The notes under the pieces: model-generated
What the model saw: the letters and a program-made list of their open reading frames with translations, nothing else
Databases searched by the model: none
What the model was told of the DNA's origin: nothing
Program-made: the position numbers and the translations under genes
Shown here: piece by piece, positions 1 through 7,132 of the stretch
How the letters are laid out: the number at the start of each line of letters is the position of its first letter
Numbering within the stretch: position 1 is the stretch's first letter
DNA from: Singulisphaera sp. GP187
GTDB taxonomy: Bacteria > Planctomycetota > Planctomycetia > Isosphaerales > Isosphaeraceae
Assembly: GCF_900129635.1 (NCBI RefSeq)
Contig: NZ_FSRB01000001.1
Coordinates: 4,441,501 to 4,505,500, forward strand
Direction of reading: 5' to 3'
Length of the DNA stretch: 64,000 nt

Positions 1-1488
1 TCGTTCGAGAGAAGGGGGGGCAAAAAATCGCCGTTCTTCGTCATGATGGGTGCGGCTAGCAACCGGCACTCACCTGGATTGAGGAAGAACGGCGATGAAG
101 GCAGCTCGGACGCTGCAAGGCTTGCAGCAACCGCAGTCGTTGATCGGCTATGTCCGACAGTTTCTCACCCCGACGGTCTGGAAGCAAGCCCGAGGGGTTG
201 TTCCTCAAAGGCGGTCGGCGCCGCGGTGGGATCTCCAGCCACTGGTCGTGGTCATGCTCGCCATGACCTGGGCCACCGGCGACTCCGAGTCCGAGAGGTT
301 TGAGAAGGCCCGGGGATACTACGTCGCCTGCCATGAGTCGCGAAGACGCCCGGGAAAGACCCTCGTCGGCTTCCAGAAAGCGATGCGACGCGTCCCCATG
401 CGACAACTCAGGGCGTTGGCCGCGGGGGTTCGGCAACAGATCCACGCCCGACTGGGGTCGCGGCGGATTGTCGACGGCTTCGAGCCGATGGGCTGCGACG
501 GCTCGCGGATCGAGTGCCCCCGCACCCCCGAGTTGGAACGGGGACTCGGGCAGGCCGGCAAGAACGACGCGGCCCCCAACGTCTGGCTGACGGCGTTCGT
601 CCACTTGCCCACGGGACTGCTTTGGTCGTGGCGACTCGGCCCGGGCACCGCGGCCGAGCAAGAGCATTTGAGGCACTTGCTCGCCACCCTCTCGCCCGAG
701 GCCCTGATCGTCTGCGACGCCGCTTATATGGGCTTCGATCTGGTCCGGGCGATCCTCGGTGTCAAGCGATCGTTCCTGTTCCGGATGTCGTCGCGGGTCG
801 ACCTCTACACCCTCGAAGTGGCGAACCTGGAGGATTGGACCGAAGGCCCTGTCTTGTACTGGCCGAACTATGTCCAGAAGAAAGGGGAAGCGCCGATCCA
901 ATGCCGCTTGATCCGGATCCCGGCCAAGGGCAAGGGTAAGGGGTCGGTCAAACGCGACGTCTGGCTCCTGACCGACGTCCTCGACCCAGCCCGGATGTCG
1001 GCGGCGACGGCCGCCAAATTCTACCGCTGGAGATGGCGTAATGAAGGACTATTTCGCACATACAAGCGTATAATCAATAAATTGAAACTCGCTAGCCGCA
1101 CGGTGGCCTTGGTGCATCGCGAGGCCGAGTTGTCACTGCTGGCCACGCAGATCCTCCTGGCGCATGCCGACCTGGCGCTTCGGCCGGCGTCGGCGTCGGC
1201 GTCGGCGACCGATGGCCCAGTGATCAGCCCCCGCAAAGTTCTGATCGAGATCCGCAAGGAGATCGACGCGGCCGTGAAACCCAAGGCCAAGTGTTACCAC
1301 AAGCGACTCGCGGGCTGCCGCGCCGGGTGCCGGAAGCAGAAGAGCCCGAAAGCCACACGCAAGTGGCCTCGTCGCAAACCGCATAAGCCGCCGAAACCGC
1401 CTGTGCTCCACACCCTGACTCAGGAACAGAAAGCCTTGCTAAACAAGCACATGAGTGCAGTAGGATGAGGCATCAGTAATCGACGTTG
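1..1488 (+). mobile_element. IS4-family insertion sequence, copy 1 (left end outside window)
   Basis: Copy 1 matches 39983-41464 base for base wherever I compared them, except for one extra 6-bp unit near 1190-1206. By alignment with the complete copy, about 81 bp of the left end, including the left terminal repeat, lie outside the window. The right end finishes in GACGTTG at 1482-1488. It is followed by CGTGGCACC (1489-1497), which should be the target duplication. The flank continues as the right half of a palindromic repeat that is intact at 63729-63808, so the element inserted in that repeat's right arm. Confidence 0.9.
95..1468 (+). CDS. IS4-family transposase (copy 1)
   Basis: A 457-residue DDE transposase that would cut and rejoin the ends of its own element. 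The first catalytic Asp is in MGCDGSRIE (about residue 134) and the second in IVCDAAYMG (about 209). The IS4 signature Y-x2-R-x3-E-x6-K is present as YRWRWRNEGLFRTYK (about residues 309-323) and carries the catalytic Glu. The C-terminus is Lys/Arg-rich, which suits DNA binding. It differs from the second copy (455 aa) only by an extra Ala-Ser pair in an Ala/Ser run at about residues 367-373, caused by one more GTCGGC unit. The frame is intact, so the element is probably active or only recently silent. Confidence 0.93.
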   Translation: MKAARTLQGLQQPQSLIGYVRQFLTPTVWKQARGVVPQRRSAPRWDLQPLVVVMLAMTWATGDSESERFEKARGYYVACHESRRRPGKTLVGFQKAMRRVPMRQLRALAAGVRQQIHARLGSRRIVDGFEPMGCDGSRIECPRTPELERGLGQAGKNDAAPNVWLTAFVHLPTGLLWSWRLGPGTAAEQEHLRHLLATLSPEALIVCDAAYMGFDLVRAILGVKRSFLFRMSSRVDLYTLEVANLEDWTEGPVLYWPNYVQKKGEAPIQCRLIRIPAKGKGKGSVKRDVWLLTDVLDPARMSAATAAKFYRWRWRNEGLFRTYKRIINKLKLASRTVALVHREAELSLLATQILLAHADLALRPASASASATDGPVISPRKVLIEIRKEIDAAVKPKAKCYHKRLAGCRAGCRKQKSPKATRKWPRRKPHKPPKPPVLHTLTQEQKALLNKHMSAVG

Positions 1489-1610
1489 CGTGGCACCCAA
1501 CGGCGATTGCATCACCACGGCCACCACTCGAAGAATCCAAGAAAACCGAGAACGGCCACCACTCGAAGAATCCAAGAAAACCGAGAACAACGGCTTAGGA
1601 ACGGGACGTA
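1489..1610. repeat. Right half of palindromic repeat R1, with an internal 35-bp tandem duplication
   Basis: The sequence from CGTGGCACCCAACGGCG onward matches the flank of the intact R1 repeat at 63800-63880. A 35-bp unit starting CGGCCACCACTCGAAG occurs twice in a row at 1518-1552 and 1553-1587 with no difference that I see. The element at 1-1488 separates this half from its left arm. A short ORF crosses the region, but its reading frame is only a by-product of the repeat. Confidence 0.75.
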
Positions 1611-1697
1611 AATCACTTCCCGAGTCTAACCCCACGAAGGTAGGCCGGGGCGAGACCTACAGCGGTTTACCGTCGAGTGGCGCACGCTCTCGCCGGT

Positions 1698-1923
1698 TTC
1701 AGCCCCAAGGGGGCGGCCCAAGGTAGCCCGGGGCAACGCCCCGGAAAATCGACACCTTTAAATAGCATAGCCCTGTAAGGGCGGCCTAGTTCGAGCGGCG
1801 GACTTGCGATGTAGGTCGTTCTGATATAACCTTTTAAGTCGCCCTTTCAGGGCTGCTAAGCCTCGTGGTTGAACCCCCAGGGCGTTGCCCTGGGCTTCCT
1901 TGGACCGCCCCGTTGGGGCTGAA
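1698..1923. repeat. Large nested imperfect palindrome (MITE-like, no ORF)
   Basis: The left arm starts TTCAGCCCCAAGGGGGCGG (1698) and runs through an AGGTAGCCCGGGGCAACGCC block. The right arm at about 1879-1923 is its imperfect reverse complement and ends CCGCCCCGTTGGGGCTGAA. Arms are about 46 bp. A second inverted pair is nested inside: AGCCCTGTAAGGGCG near 1770 and CGCCCTTTCAGGGCT near 1842. No coding frame was recognised. The rest of 1611-2060 shows no gene. The structure suggests a non-autonomous element or a structured transcript; mobility is an inference. Confidence 0.6.
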
Positions 1924-2060
1924 TTTAAACCAAATAGCCCGAGGCGTATTCAAGACATAAGCTTGTTTTGCAGTTTCAGAGTCTCATATAAGTGTTAACG
2001 GCGTAGCGGGGCATGTCCGTGAATCGTTCTGAAATCGGGAAGTTATTTGCGTCCCGTTCC

Positions 2061-2930
2061 TTAGCGTCTCAGCCGCTCGGTCAGGGTGCGGGTTTCGGGA
2101 TCGTTGGGGGCGAGCGTCAAGGCGTGCTGGGCTGCACTCAAAGCATCGCCCGCTTTGTGGTCGGCGTTCAGGGCCAGGGCGAGGTGGTAGAAGACGTCGG
2201 GGCGATTGGGAAGGTTCTGCGAGGCGATTTGCAAGTCGGCAACCGCCAGCGCCGGGTGGTTCAGGGCGAGGTGCGCCTGACCGCGTCGGAAGTGGGCCTC
2301 GGGATCGCCGGGGGTTAGCTCGAGCACCTGATCGAGCCGCGTCAGTGCCTGGTCCGGCTCGCGGCGAGCGAGTTGGAGGGTGGCGATCCGGAGGATGACG
2401 GGCGCCGAACTCGGGTCGAGCTCAAGGGTCCGGAAGTAGGCCGCGAGCGCCTCGTCGGGCTGGCCGGACGCCTCAAGAATCCGGCCGCGGGCGAAGTGCG
2501 CCTCAGCCTTCTGCGGATCGATTTCGATCGCCGACTCAAGCCGTTTGAGCGCGGGCTCCGCCTGGCCAAGCCGGTCTTCGATCTCGCCCAGGCCAATCAG
2601 GGCCCCCACGTACTCGGGATCGATCTCCAGCGCCTTGCGATAGGAGCGTTTCGCTTCGTCGAACCGGTTCTGAAGGTGGAGCACCCGGCCCAGCCGATGG
2701 TGAGCCTCGGCCGAGCGGGGCGACTCGACCACGAGCCGGTCAAGGTCGACCCGCGCCTGATCGTAATCGCGACGGTCGATGGCCGCCTGGGCCGACTGGC
2801 TCAATTGCTGAATCAAGGCCGACTGGGCTGCCGTGGGGATGTCGCGATCACCGCGTGAGCGGACCGTCGCGCAGCCGGCGAACGCCAGCAGGGCGAATCC
2901 ACACCCGGCGATGAGGCCCCAGCGCCGCAT
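2061..2930 (-). CDS. TPR-repeat lipoprotein
   Basis: A 289-residue exported protein. The N-terminus is a lipoprotein signal: basic start, hydrophobic core, then LAFAGC with the lipid-attachment Cys at residue 20. From about residue 40 to the end there is an array of tetratricopeptide repeats, with consensus pieces such as AEAHHRLGRVLHLQNRFDEA and AEAHFARGRILEASGQPDEA. TPR arrays are protein-binding scaffolds, so it probably holds partners at a membrane face. The ATG at 2930 has a strong AAGGAGGGG upstream. No enzymatic domain is visible and the partner is unknown. Confidence 0.85.
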   Translation of the reverse strand: MRRWGLIAGCGFALLAFAGCATVRSRGDRDIPTAAQSALIQQLSQSAQAAIDRRDYDQARVDLDRLVVESPRSAEAHHRLGRVLHLQNRFDEAKRSYRKALEIDPEYVGALIGLGEIEDRLGQAEPALKRLESAIEIDPQKAEAHFARGRILEASGQPDEALAAYFRTLELDPSSAPVILRIATLQLARREPDQALTRLDQVLELTPGDPEAHFRRGQAHLALNHPALAVADLQIASQNLPNRPDVFYHLALALNADHKAGDALSAAQHALTLAPNDPETRTLTERLRR

Positions 2931-3200
2931 GCTTCCCCTCCTTGGGGCGGCCTCCAGGAACCAGACAACCGAGGATTCGCCTCCGTCGCCGGCTCTCCGT
3001 CAGGCTATCGACACAATCACGTACCGGGTTGAGCTGGTCCGAGGCAACGCACGGCCCCGGCGTCTCGACTTGCGATGGGAACTCCTGGAGGTTCGGCACC
3101 TTACGCACGAACGGCAATACGGTCAAGCCCGTTCGATGGGCCGAATTCCGCTCGCCCGTGGGACGGAGTTTGCACCAGCCCAACCCATTTTCCTGGCCCC

Positions 3201-4172
3201 TCAGCCCACCCCGCACGCCTCGCGGGCTCGGTCGAGGACGATCCGGGCCGTCCTTCGAGCACGGTCGGCCGCGGCGGCGCGAACTTCGGCGACCCGGGTC
3301 GGATGGGCAACCAGTTCCGTGCGTCGTTCGCGAGCGGGGGTGAAGGTGGCGATGATCGCCTCAGCCAGCCGGCTTTTCACCTCGCCGTAGCCGATCCCCC
3401 CCTGGCGATAGCGCTGTTCGACCTCGGCACGCTCATCCTCGGCGGCGAACAGCTTGAACAGGCCATAGACCGGGCACGTGTCCGGATCCTTGGGGGCTTC
3501 GACCGGGGTGCTATCGGTGACGATCTTCTTGCACTTCTTGCGGATGACGGCGGGGTCGTCGAAGATTTCGATCGTGTTGTGATAACTCTTCGACATTTTC
3601 CGCCCGTCCAGGCCCGGCACCACGGCGACCGAGTCGAGGATGAACGGCTTGGGCAGGCGGAAGACCTCGCCCCCCTTGCCGTAGACGTTGTTGAACCGCT
3701 CGGCAATGTCCCGGGTGATTTCGAGGTGCTGCTTCTGATCCTGGCCGACCGGCACCAGGTCGGCGTCGTAGAGCAGGATGTCAGCCGCCTGGAGCACCGG
3801 GTAGGCGAAGAGCCCGTGCTCGGCCGCATGCCCCTGCTGCACCTTGTCCTTATAGCTGACGCACTTCTCCAACCAGCCCATCGGCGTCACGCTGGTCAGG
3901 AGCCAGGCCAGCTCGGTCGTCTCGGGGACGTCCGACTGCACGAACAAGGTCGCGCGGTCAGGGTCGATCCCCAACGACAGCAAGTCCACGATCACGTCGA
4001 AGACGTAGCCCCGGAGTTGCTCCGCGTCGCGGACGCTGGTCAGCGCATGATAGTCGGCCACGAAGTAGAACGGATCGTTCCCTTCCTGGAGCGCAATGTA
4101 CTGGCGGATCGCGCCGAAGTAGTTGCCAATGTGCAATGCACCCGAAGGCTGGATTCCCGACAGAACACGCAT
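3201..4172 (-). CDS. trpS: Tryptophan--tRNA ligase
   Basis: A class I aminoacyl-tRNA synthetase that charges tRNA-Trp, 323 aa, the usual length for bacterial TrpS. The HIGN motif (HIGH class) is at residues 14-17 inside GIQPSGALHIGNY. The KMSKS motif is at about 191-195 in GLDGRKMSKSYHN. The frame stays open about 98 codons upstream, but the conserved N-terminus MRVLSGIQPSG begins at the ATG at 4172, so I use that start. It is a single-gene unit read toward the TPR gene. The next gene upstream, at 4502, is divergent. Confidence 0.95.
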   Translation of the reverse strand: MRVLSGIQPSGALHIGNYFGAIRQYIALQEGNDPFYFVADYHALTSVRDAEQLRGYVFDVIVDLLSLGIDPDRATLFVQSDVPETTELAWLLTSVTPMGWLEKCVSYKDKVQQGHAAEHGLFAYPVLQAADILLYDADLVPVGQDQKQHLEITRDIAERFNNVYGKGGEVFRLPKPFILDSVAVVPGLDGRKMSKSYHNTIEIFDDPAVIRKKCKKIVTDSTPVEAPKDPDTCPVYGLFKLFAAEDERAEVEQRYRQGGIGYGEVKSRLAEAIIATFTPARERRTELVAHPTRVAEVRAAAADRARRTARIVLDRAREACGVG

Positions 4173-4501
4173 GGTCAAATCGACTCGCAAAGCGTGGGCG
4201 AGAGACGGGGTCTGGCTTCGGGGAACGGGGCTCGCCCTCCGAAACGATCGGAATACTGTATCAGTTTGAGAGACCCGTTCCAATCCAGAGCGAGCATGCG
4301 ACCCACCCACCCAGGCCGCCCCCTCAACATCATCGTAGACCCAGGTCAATCGCATCCGCTCGCGAATGAGGACCGCTCGGCTCCGTCGATCGCGCCCCGA
4401 AGACCCCGTGTTGGCGGTCCCGAAGAGGAATGTTACGATGTGCAACGTGGGAACCAAGCGGACCATTGGAACTTGGAAGCGACCGGAATTCGAGGCATCT
4501 T
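4173..4501. other. Divergent intergenic region between trpS and 4502
   Basis: About 330 bp between two divergently read genes, presumably holding both promoters. The open frames here are extensions of trpS and its neighbour and lack conserved protein sequence. I see no tRNA, strong terminator or T-box-like anti-terminator. Confidence 0.45.
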
Positions 4502-4933
4502 ATGGCGGAACTCTACGAGGATCACGGCATCCGCTTCCAATATCCGGCCGACTGGGAGATGGAAGTCACCGACGACGGCCCCGTCACCACGGTCTCAATC
4601 CAGTCACCGAGTGGCCTGGCGTTCGCCATGGTGACGACGGACGAGACCTGCCCCGCGCCGGCCGAGGTGGCCGACGAGGCACTCGAGGCGATGCGTGAAG
4701 AGTATCCGGGACTCGACGCCACCCCCGCCTTGGAGACGATCGCCAGCCACGGCGCAGCGGGCCATGACGTCGAGTTCCTCAGTCTCGACATGACCAACTC
4801 CTGCGAGATCCGCTGTTTCCGTACCCCGAGACGCACCATCTTCCTCTTCGGCCAGTGGTCGGACCTCGACTCCGAAGAGAACGAAGCTTACTTTGGCGAC
4901 GTCAAACGCTCGCTGAATGAGACGGATGGTTGA
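4502..4933 (+). CDS. Small hypothetical protein, PsbP/DcrB-like fold suspected
   Basis: A 143-residue soluble protein without a signal peptide. It begins MAELYEDHGIRFQYPADWEM. An aromatic start followed by Tyr-Pro-x-x-Trp is typical of PsbP/DcrB/DUF1795-like domains, which often have a structural or binding role. The middle holds the strand-like stretch GLAFAMVTTDETCPAP; the end is acidic. The frame is open for 24 more codons upstream, but the residues there look non-native, so I take the ATG at 4502. It converges with the hydrolase at 4973. Function unknown. Confidence 0.65.
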   Translation: MAELYEDHGIRFQYPADWEMEVTDDGPVTTVSIQSPSGLAFAMVTTDETCPAPAEVADEALEAMREEYPGLDATPALETIASHGAAGHDVEFLSLDMTNSCEIRCFRTPRRTIFLFGQWSDLDSEENEAYFGDVKRSLNETDG

Positions 4934-4972
4934 GCGATCCAACCAGCCCCGCGCCACGGCCACGGCCGGCGC

Positions 4973-5944
4973 TCAGCGGCTGGTGGCCTGATCCAGGAAC
5001 GCGACGATCCGATCGAGCAGGTCGGGGCCTCCCATCTCGATGACGTTGCCGTGCCCGGCGCCCTGGATTTCGATGAGGGTCGCCGGCTGCGGGAACACGG
5101 ACGCCAGGCGATGCGCATCGCCATCGGGGACGAGCGTGTCGCGGCGGCCGTGGACGATCAGCGTCGGCGCGGTGATCCGAGGGGCCAGCTCGATCGGCCG
5201 AGGGCGGCTCAACGAGACGCCCGCCAACCGGGAGGCCCGGCGCACGATCCGAGGGGCGAGCAGGCTGGGCAGCGGAGTTCGGATCCGCTGGAGCCAGCCG
5301 GCGACGACGGTTTCGAGCCGTGCGTAGGGAGATTCCAGCAACAGAGCCACGATCCTCGGCTCGTCGGCCGCGGCCCGAAGCGCAATCGCCGCGCCCATCG
5401 ACCGGCCCCAGACCGCCAGGGACATCGCGGGGCCGACCCGCCCCGCCACGACGTCGACCCAGGCGCGGAGGTCGTCCCCCTCGCGGCCTCCGAACGAGGC
5501 GAAGCCCCCCCCGCTCCGCCCATAACCGCGCATGTCCAGCCGCGCGACGTTCCAGCCACGGGCGGCCAGGAGCTCGGCCCGCCCCTTCATCGCGTCGCGA
5601 ACCTCGGCAAAGCCATGAACCAGAAGGATGGTGCGGCCCGTCGGCGTCGGCGACGCCCCCGCGGGAAACCAGACCCCCGCGAGCCGGGTGCCATCAGAGG
5701 CCGTCGCCTCGATCGGCACGCCACCACCCGCGGCCCCCGTCTCGAAATCATCGCCCGGCCCCGCCGCACTCAGCCGCCGACCCGGCATGATCAGGGCCCA
5801 GGCCCCCCACTCGCTGACCAGCATCACGAACCAGGTGAGCAGACCCGCCACGAATCCACCGACCGTCACCAGTCCCGTCATCCAGCCCGACCCAAGCACG
5901 GTCATCGCCAGCGCCCCGCGCTCGAGAAACAAGGCCCACTCCAT
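4973..5944 (-). CDS. Alpha/beta hydrolase with N-terminal membrane segment
   Basis: A 323-residue serine hydrolase of the S33/acyl-esterase-like type. A hydrophobic anchor at about residues 15-50 (GLVTVGGFVAGLLTWFVMLV) precedes the catalytic domain. The nucleophile elbow is GRSMG at about residue 181, the acid is in RRDTLVP at about 270, and the His is in GAGHGN at about 297. The oxyanion stretch LLVHGFAEVRDAM is also visible. I chose the ATG at 5944 because GGGAAGAGG lies just upstream; an earlier in-frame ATG at 6010 has no such site. The substrate cannot be predicted. Confidence 0.8.
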   Translation of the reverse strand: MEWALFLERGALAMTVLGSGWMTGLVTVGGFVAGLLTWFVMLVSEWGAWALIMPGRRLSAAGPGDDFETGAAGGGVPIEATASDGTRLAGVWFPAGASPTPTGRTILLVHGFAEVRDAMKGRAELLAARGWNVARLDMRGYGRSGGGFASFGGREGDDLRAWVDVVAGRVGPAMSLAVWGRSMGAAIALRAAADEPRIVALLLESPYARLETVVAGWLQRIRTPLPSLLAPRIVRRASRLAGVSLSRPRPIELAPRITAPTLIVHGRRDTLVPDGDAHRLASVFPQPATLIEIQGAGHGNVIEMGGPDLLDRIVAFLDQATSR

Positions 5945-6078
5945 CGCCGATCCTCTTCCCTTTTTGAGAATTCCCCCCAGGTCGTCAACCGCCCTGAGAT
6001 GATCCGGCAAGGGAGCGATTCGTGCAAGGTTTTCGACTCATCAATGCGTCTTGCCCTGTTCCCCGGAGACTCACTCGA

Positions 6079-6897
6079 TCATCTCGCCGGCCGCTTTTTT
6101 TTCGGCTTCGGTTGCTCGGGAGCGCGCGGCGGCGGGATCGTTTTCCCCGTCAGACGTTGAAAGAACTCCCGGAGCCATTCCGGTCCGGACCGTTGCGGCA
6201 GGTCATCGGGATGCTCCTCCGCCCATTCCATGGCGAGGATGAGGGGGACCCAGCGGGTGAGCTCGGTCGCGGGGTCGCGGCCCATCCGGGTCAGGGCCGT
6301 GGATACTTTGGCAGCGAGCGTCACGCGGCGGACGGACTCGGGGGTCGGCCGGGTGCAATTCTCCGCGGGTGACGTGACCAGGTATTCGCGGCAGACGACC
6401 GGCCGCTCCTCGTAGATCGAACACGACTCGTCTTCGAGGAACGGGCAAGCAATCCCTTGAGCGAAGTAGTCGAGCGCCACGGGAACGAGCTCGTCGTCGG
6501 CGACTGTCTCGCAACGCTGAAGTCGCTCCAGCAGGCCGGCCTCCTCGAGCCGGCGCCTCGCCTCGGCGAAACGGGCCAGGACGCGTGAGCGACGCGGCTC
6601 GGGCCAGCCGTCGACCATGTCCCGAATCAAGCGTGCTTCCACTTCCGAGATCGGTACCAGCTGCCGACAGCAGGCCCCGCAGCCGCTCCGGCACGAGACC
6701 GAGTACCCCTGCGCGACGTCCGCCTTCACCGCCTCACCGATAATCGCCTCGGAGAGCGACCGCACGGTGGGCAAGAGCTGGCGGAGCTCGAACACGTGGG
6801 TGGGAACCGTGATCTCCGCTCGTAAGGGGGTACCCGAAAGGTTCAAGGCCACGTTCGCCGTGATCGTCTCGGCTCGTGCGCCGGGTTCCGGAGCCAT
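6079..6897 (-). CDS. YkgJ-family cysteine-cluster protein
   Basis: A 272-residue protein with the CxxxCxxCC-type cluster CRSGCGACC near residue 70. A second set of cysteines follows in CPFLEDESCSIYEERPVVCRE and SPAENC. This pattern defines the YkgJ (UPF0153) family, thought to bind zinc or an Fe-S cluster. The N-terminal 60 residues are Thr/Val-rich. The C-terminal end is basic (PKPKKKRPAR). The ATG at 6897 has GGAG eight bases upstream; a more distal ATG at 6969 lacks one. It is divergent from the sigma-TolC fusion at 7133. No substrate or partner is indicated. Confidence 0.82.
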   Translation of the reverse strand: MAPEPGARAETITANVALNLSGTPLRAEITVPTHVFELRQLLPTVRSLSEAIIGEAVKADVAQGYSVSCRSGCGACCRQLVPISEVEARLIRDMVDGWPEPRRSRVLARFAEARRRLEEAGLLERLQRCETVADDELVPVALDYFAQGIACPFLEDESCSIYEERPVVCREYLVTSPAENCTRPTPESVRRVTLAAKVSTALTRMGRDPATELTRWVPLILAMEWAEEHPDDLPQRSGPEWLREFFQRLTGKTIPPPRAPEQPKPKKKRPAR

Positions 6898-7132
6898 CGG
6901 TTCTCCAATTCGTTGCGTTGGCGTGACGGTTGATTCTCCCGTATTCTTCGATACGAGCGATCCGATCATCCGTGACCAGCCGGCCGAATCCCAACCTGAT
7001 CAGGGACGAGTCCCTGAATCGGCCGGCGGAGCCGTATTTTTCCTCGATCGTGCAGAAAGTTGCAACCAAAGCCACGACCACTCCCATTACCCTGTACTCA
7101 CGCAACGCCGATACGGGCCGAGGATCAAACCT

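Noticed and set aside
1490..1726. A 78-codon ORF on the plus strand after IS4 copy 1
   Set aside because: It reads through the 35-bp tandem repeat and R1 remnant and has no protein-like pattern.
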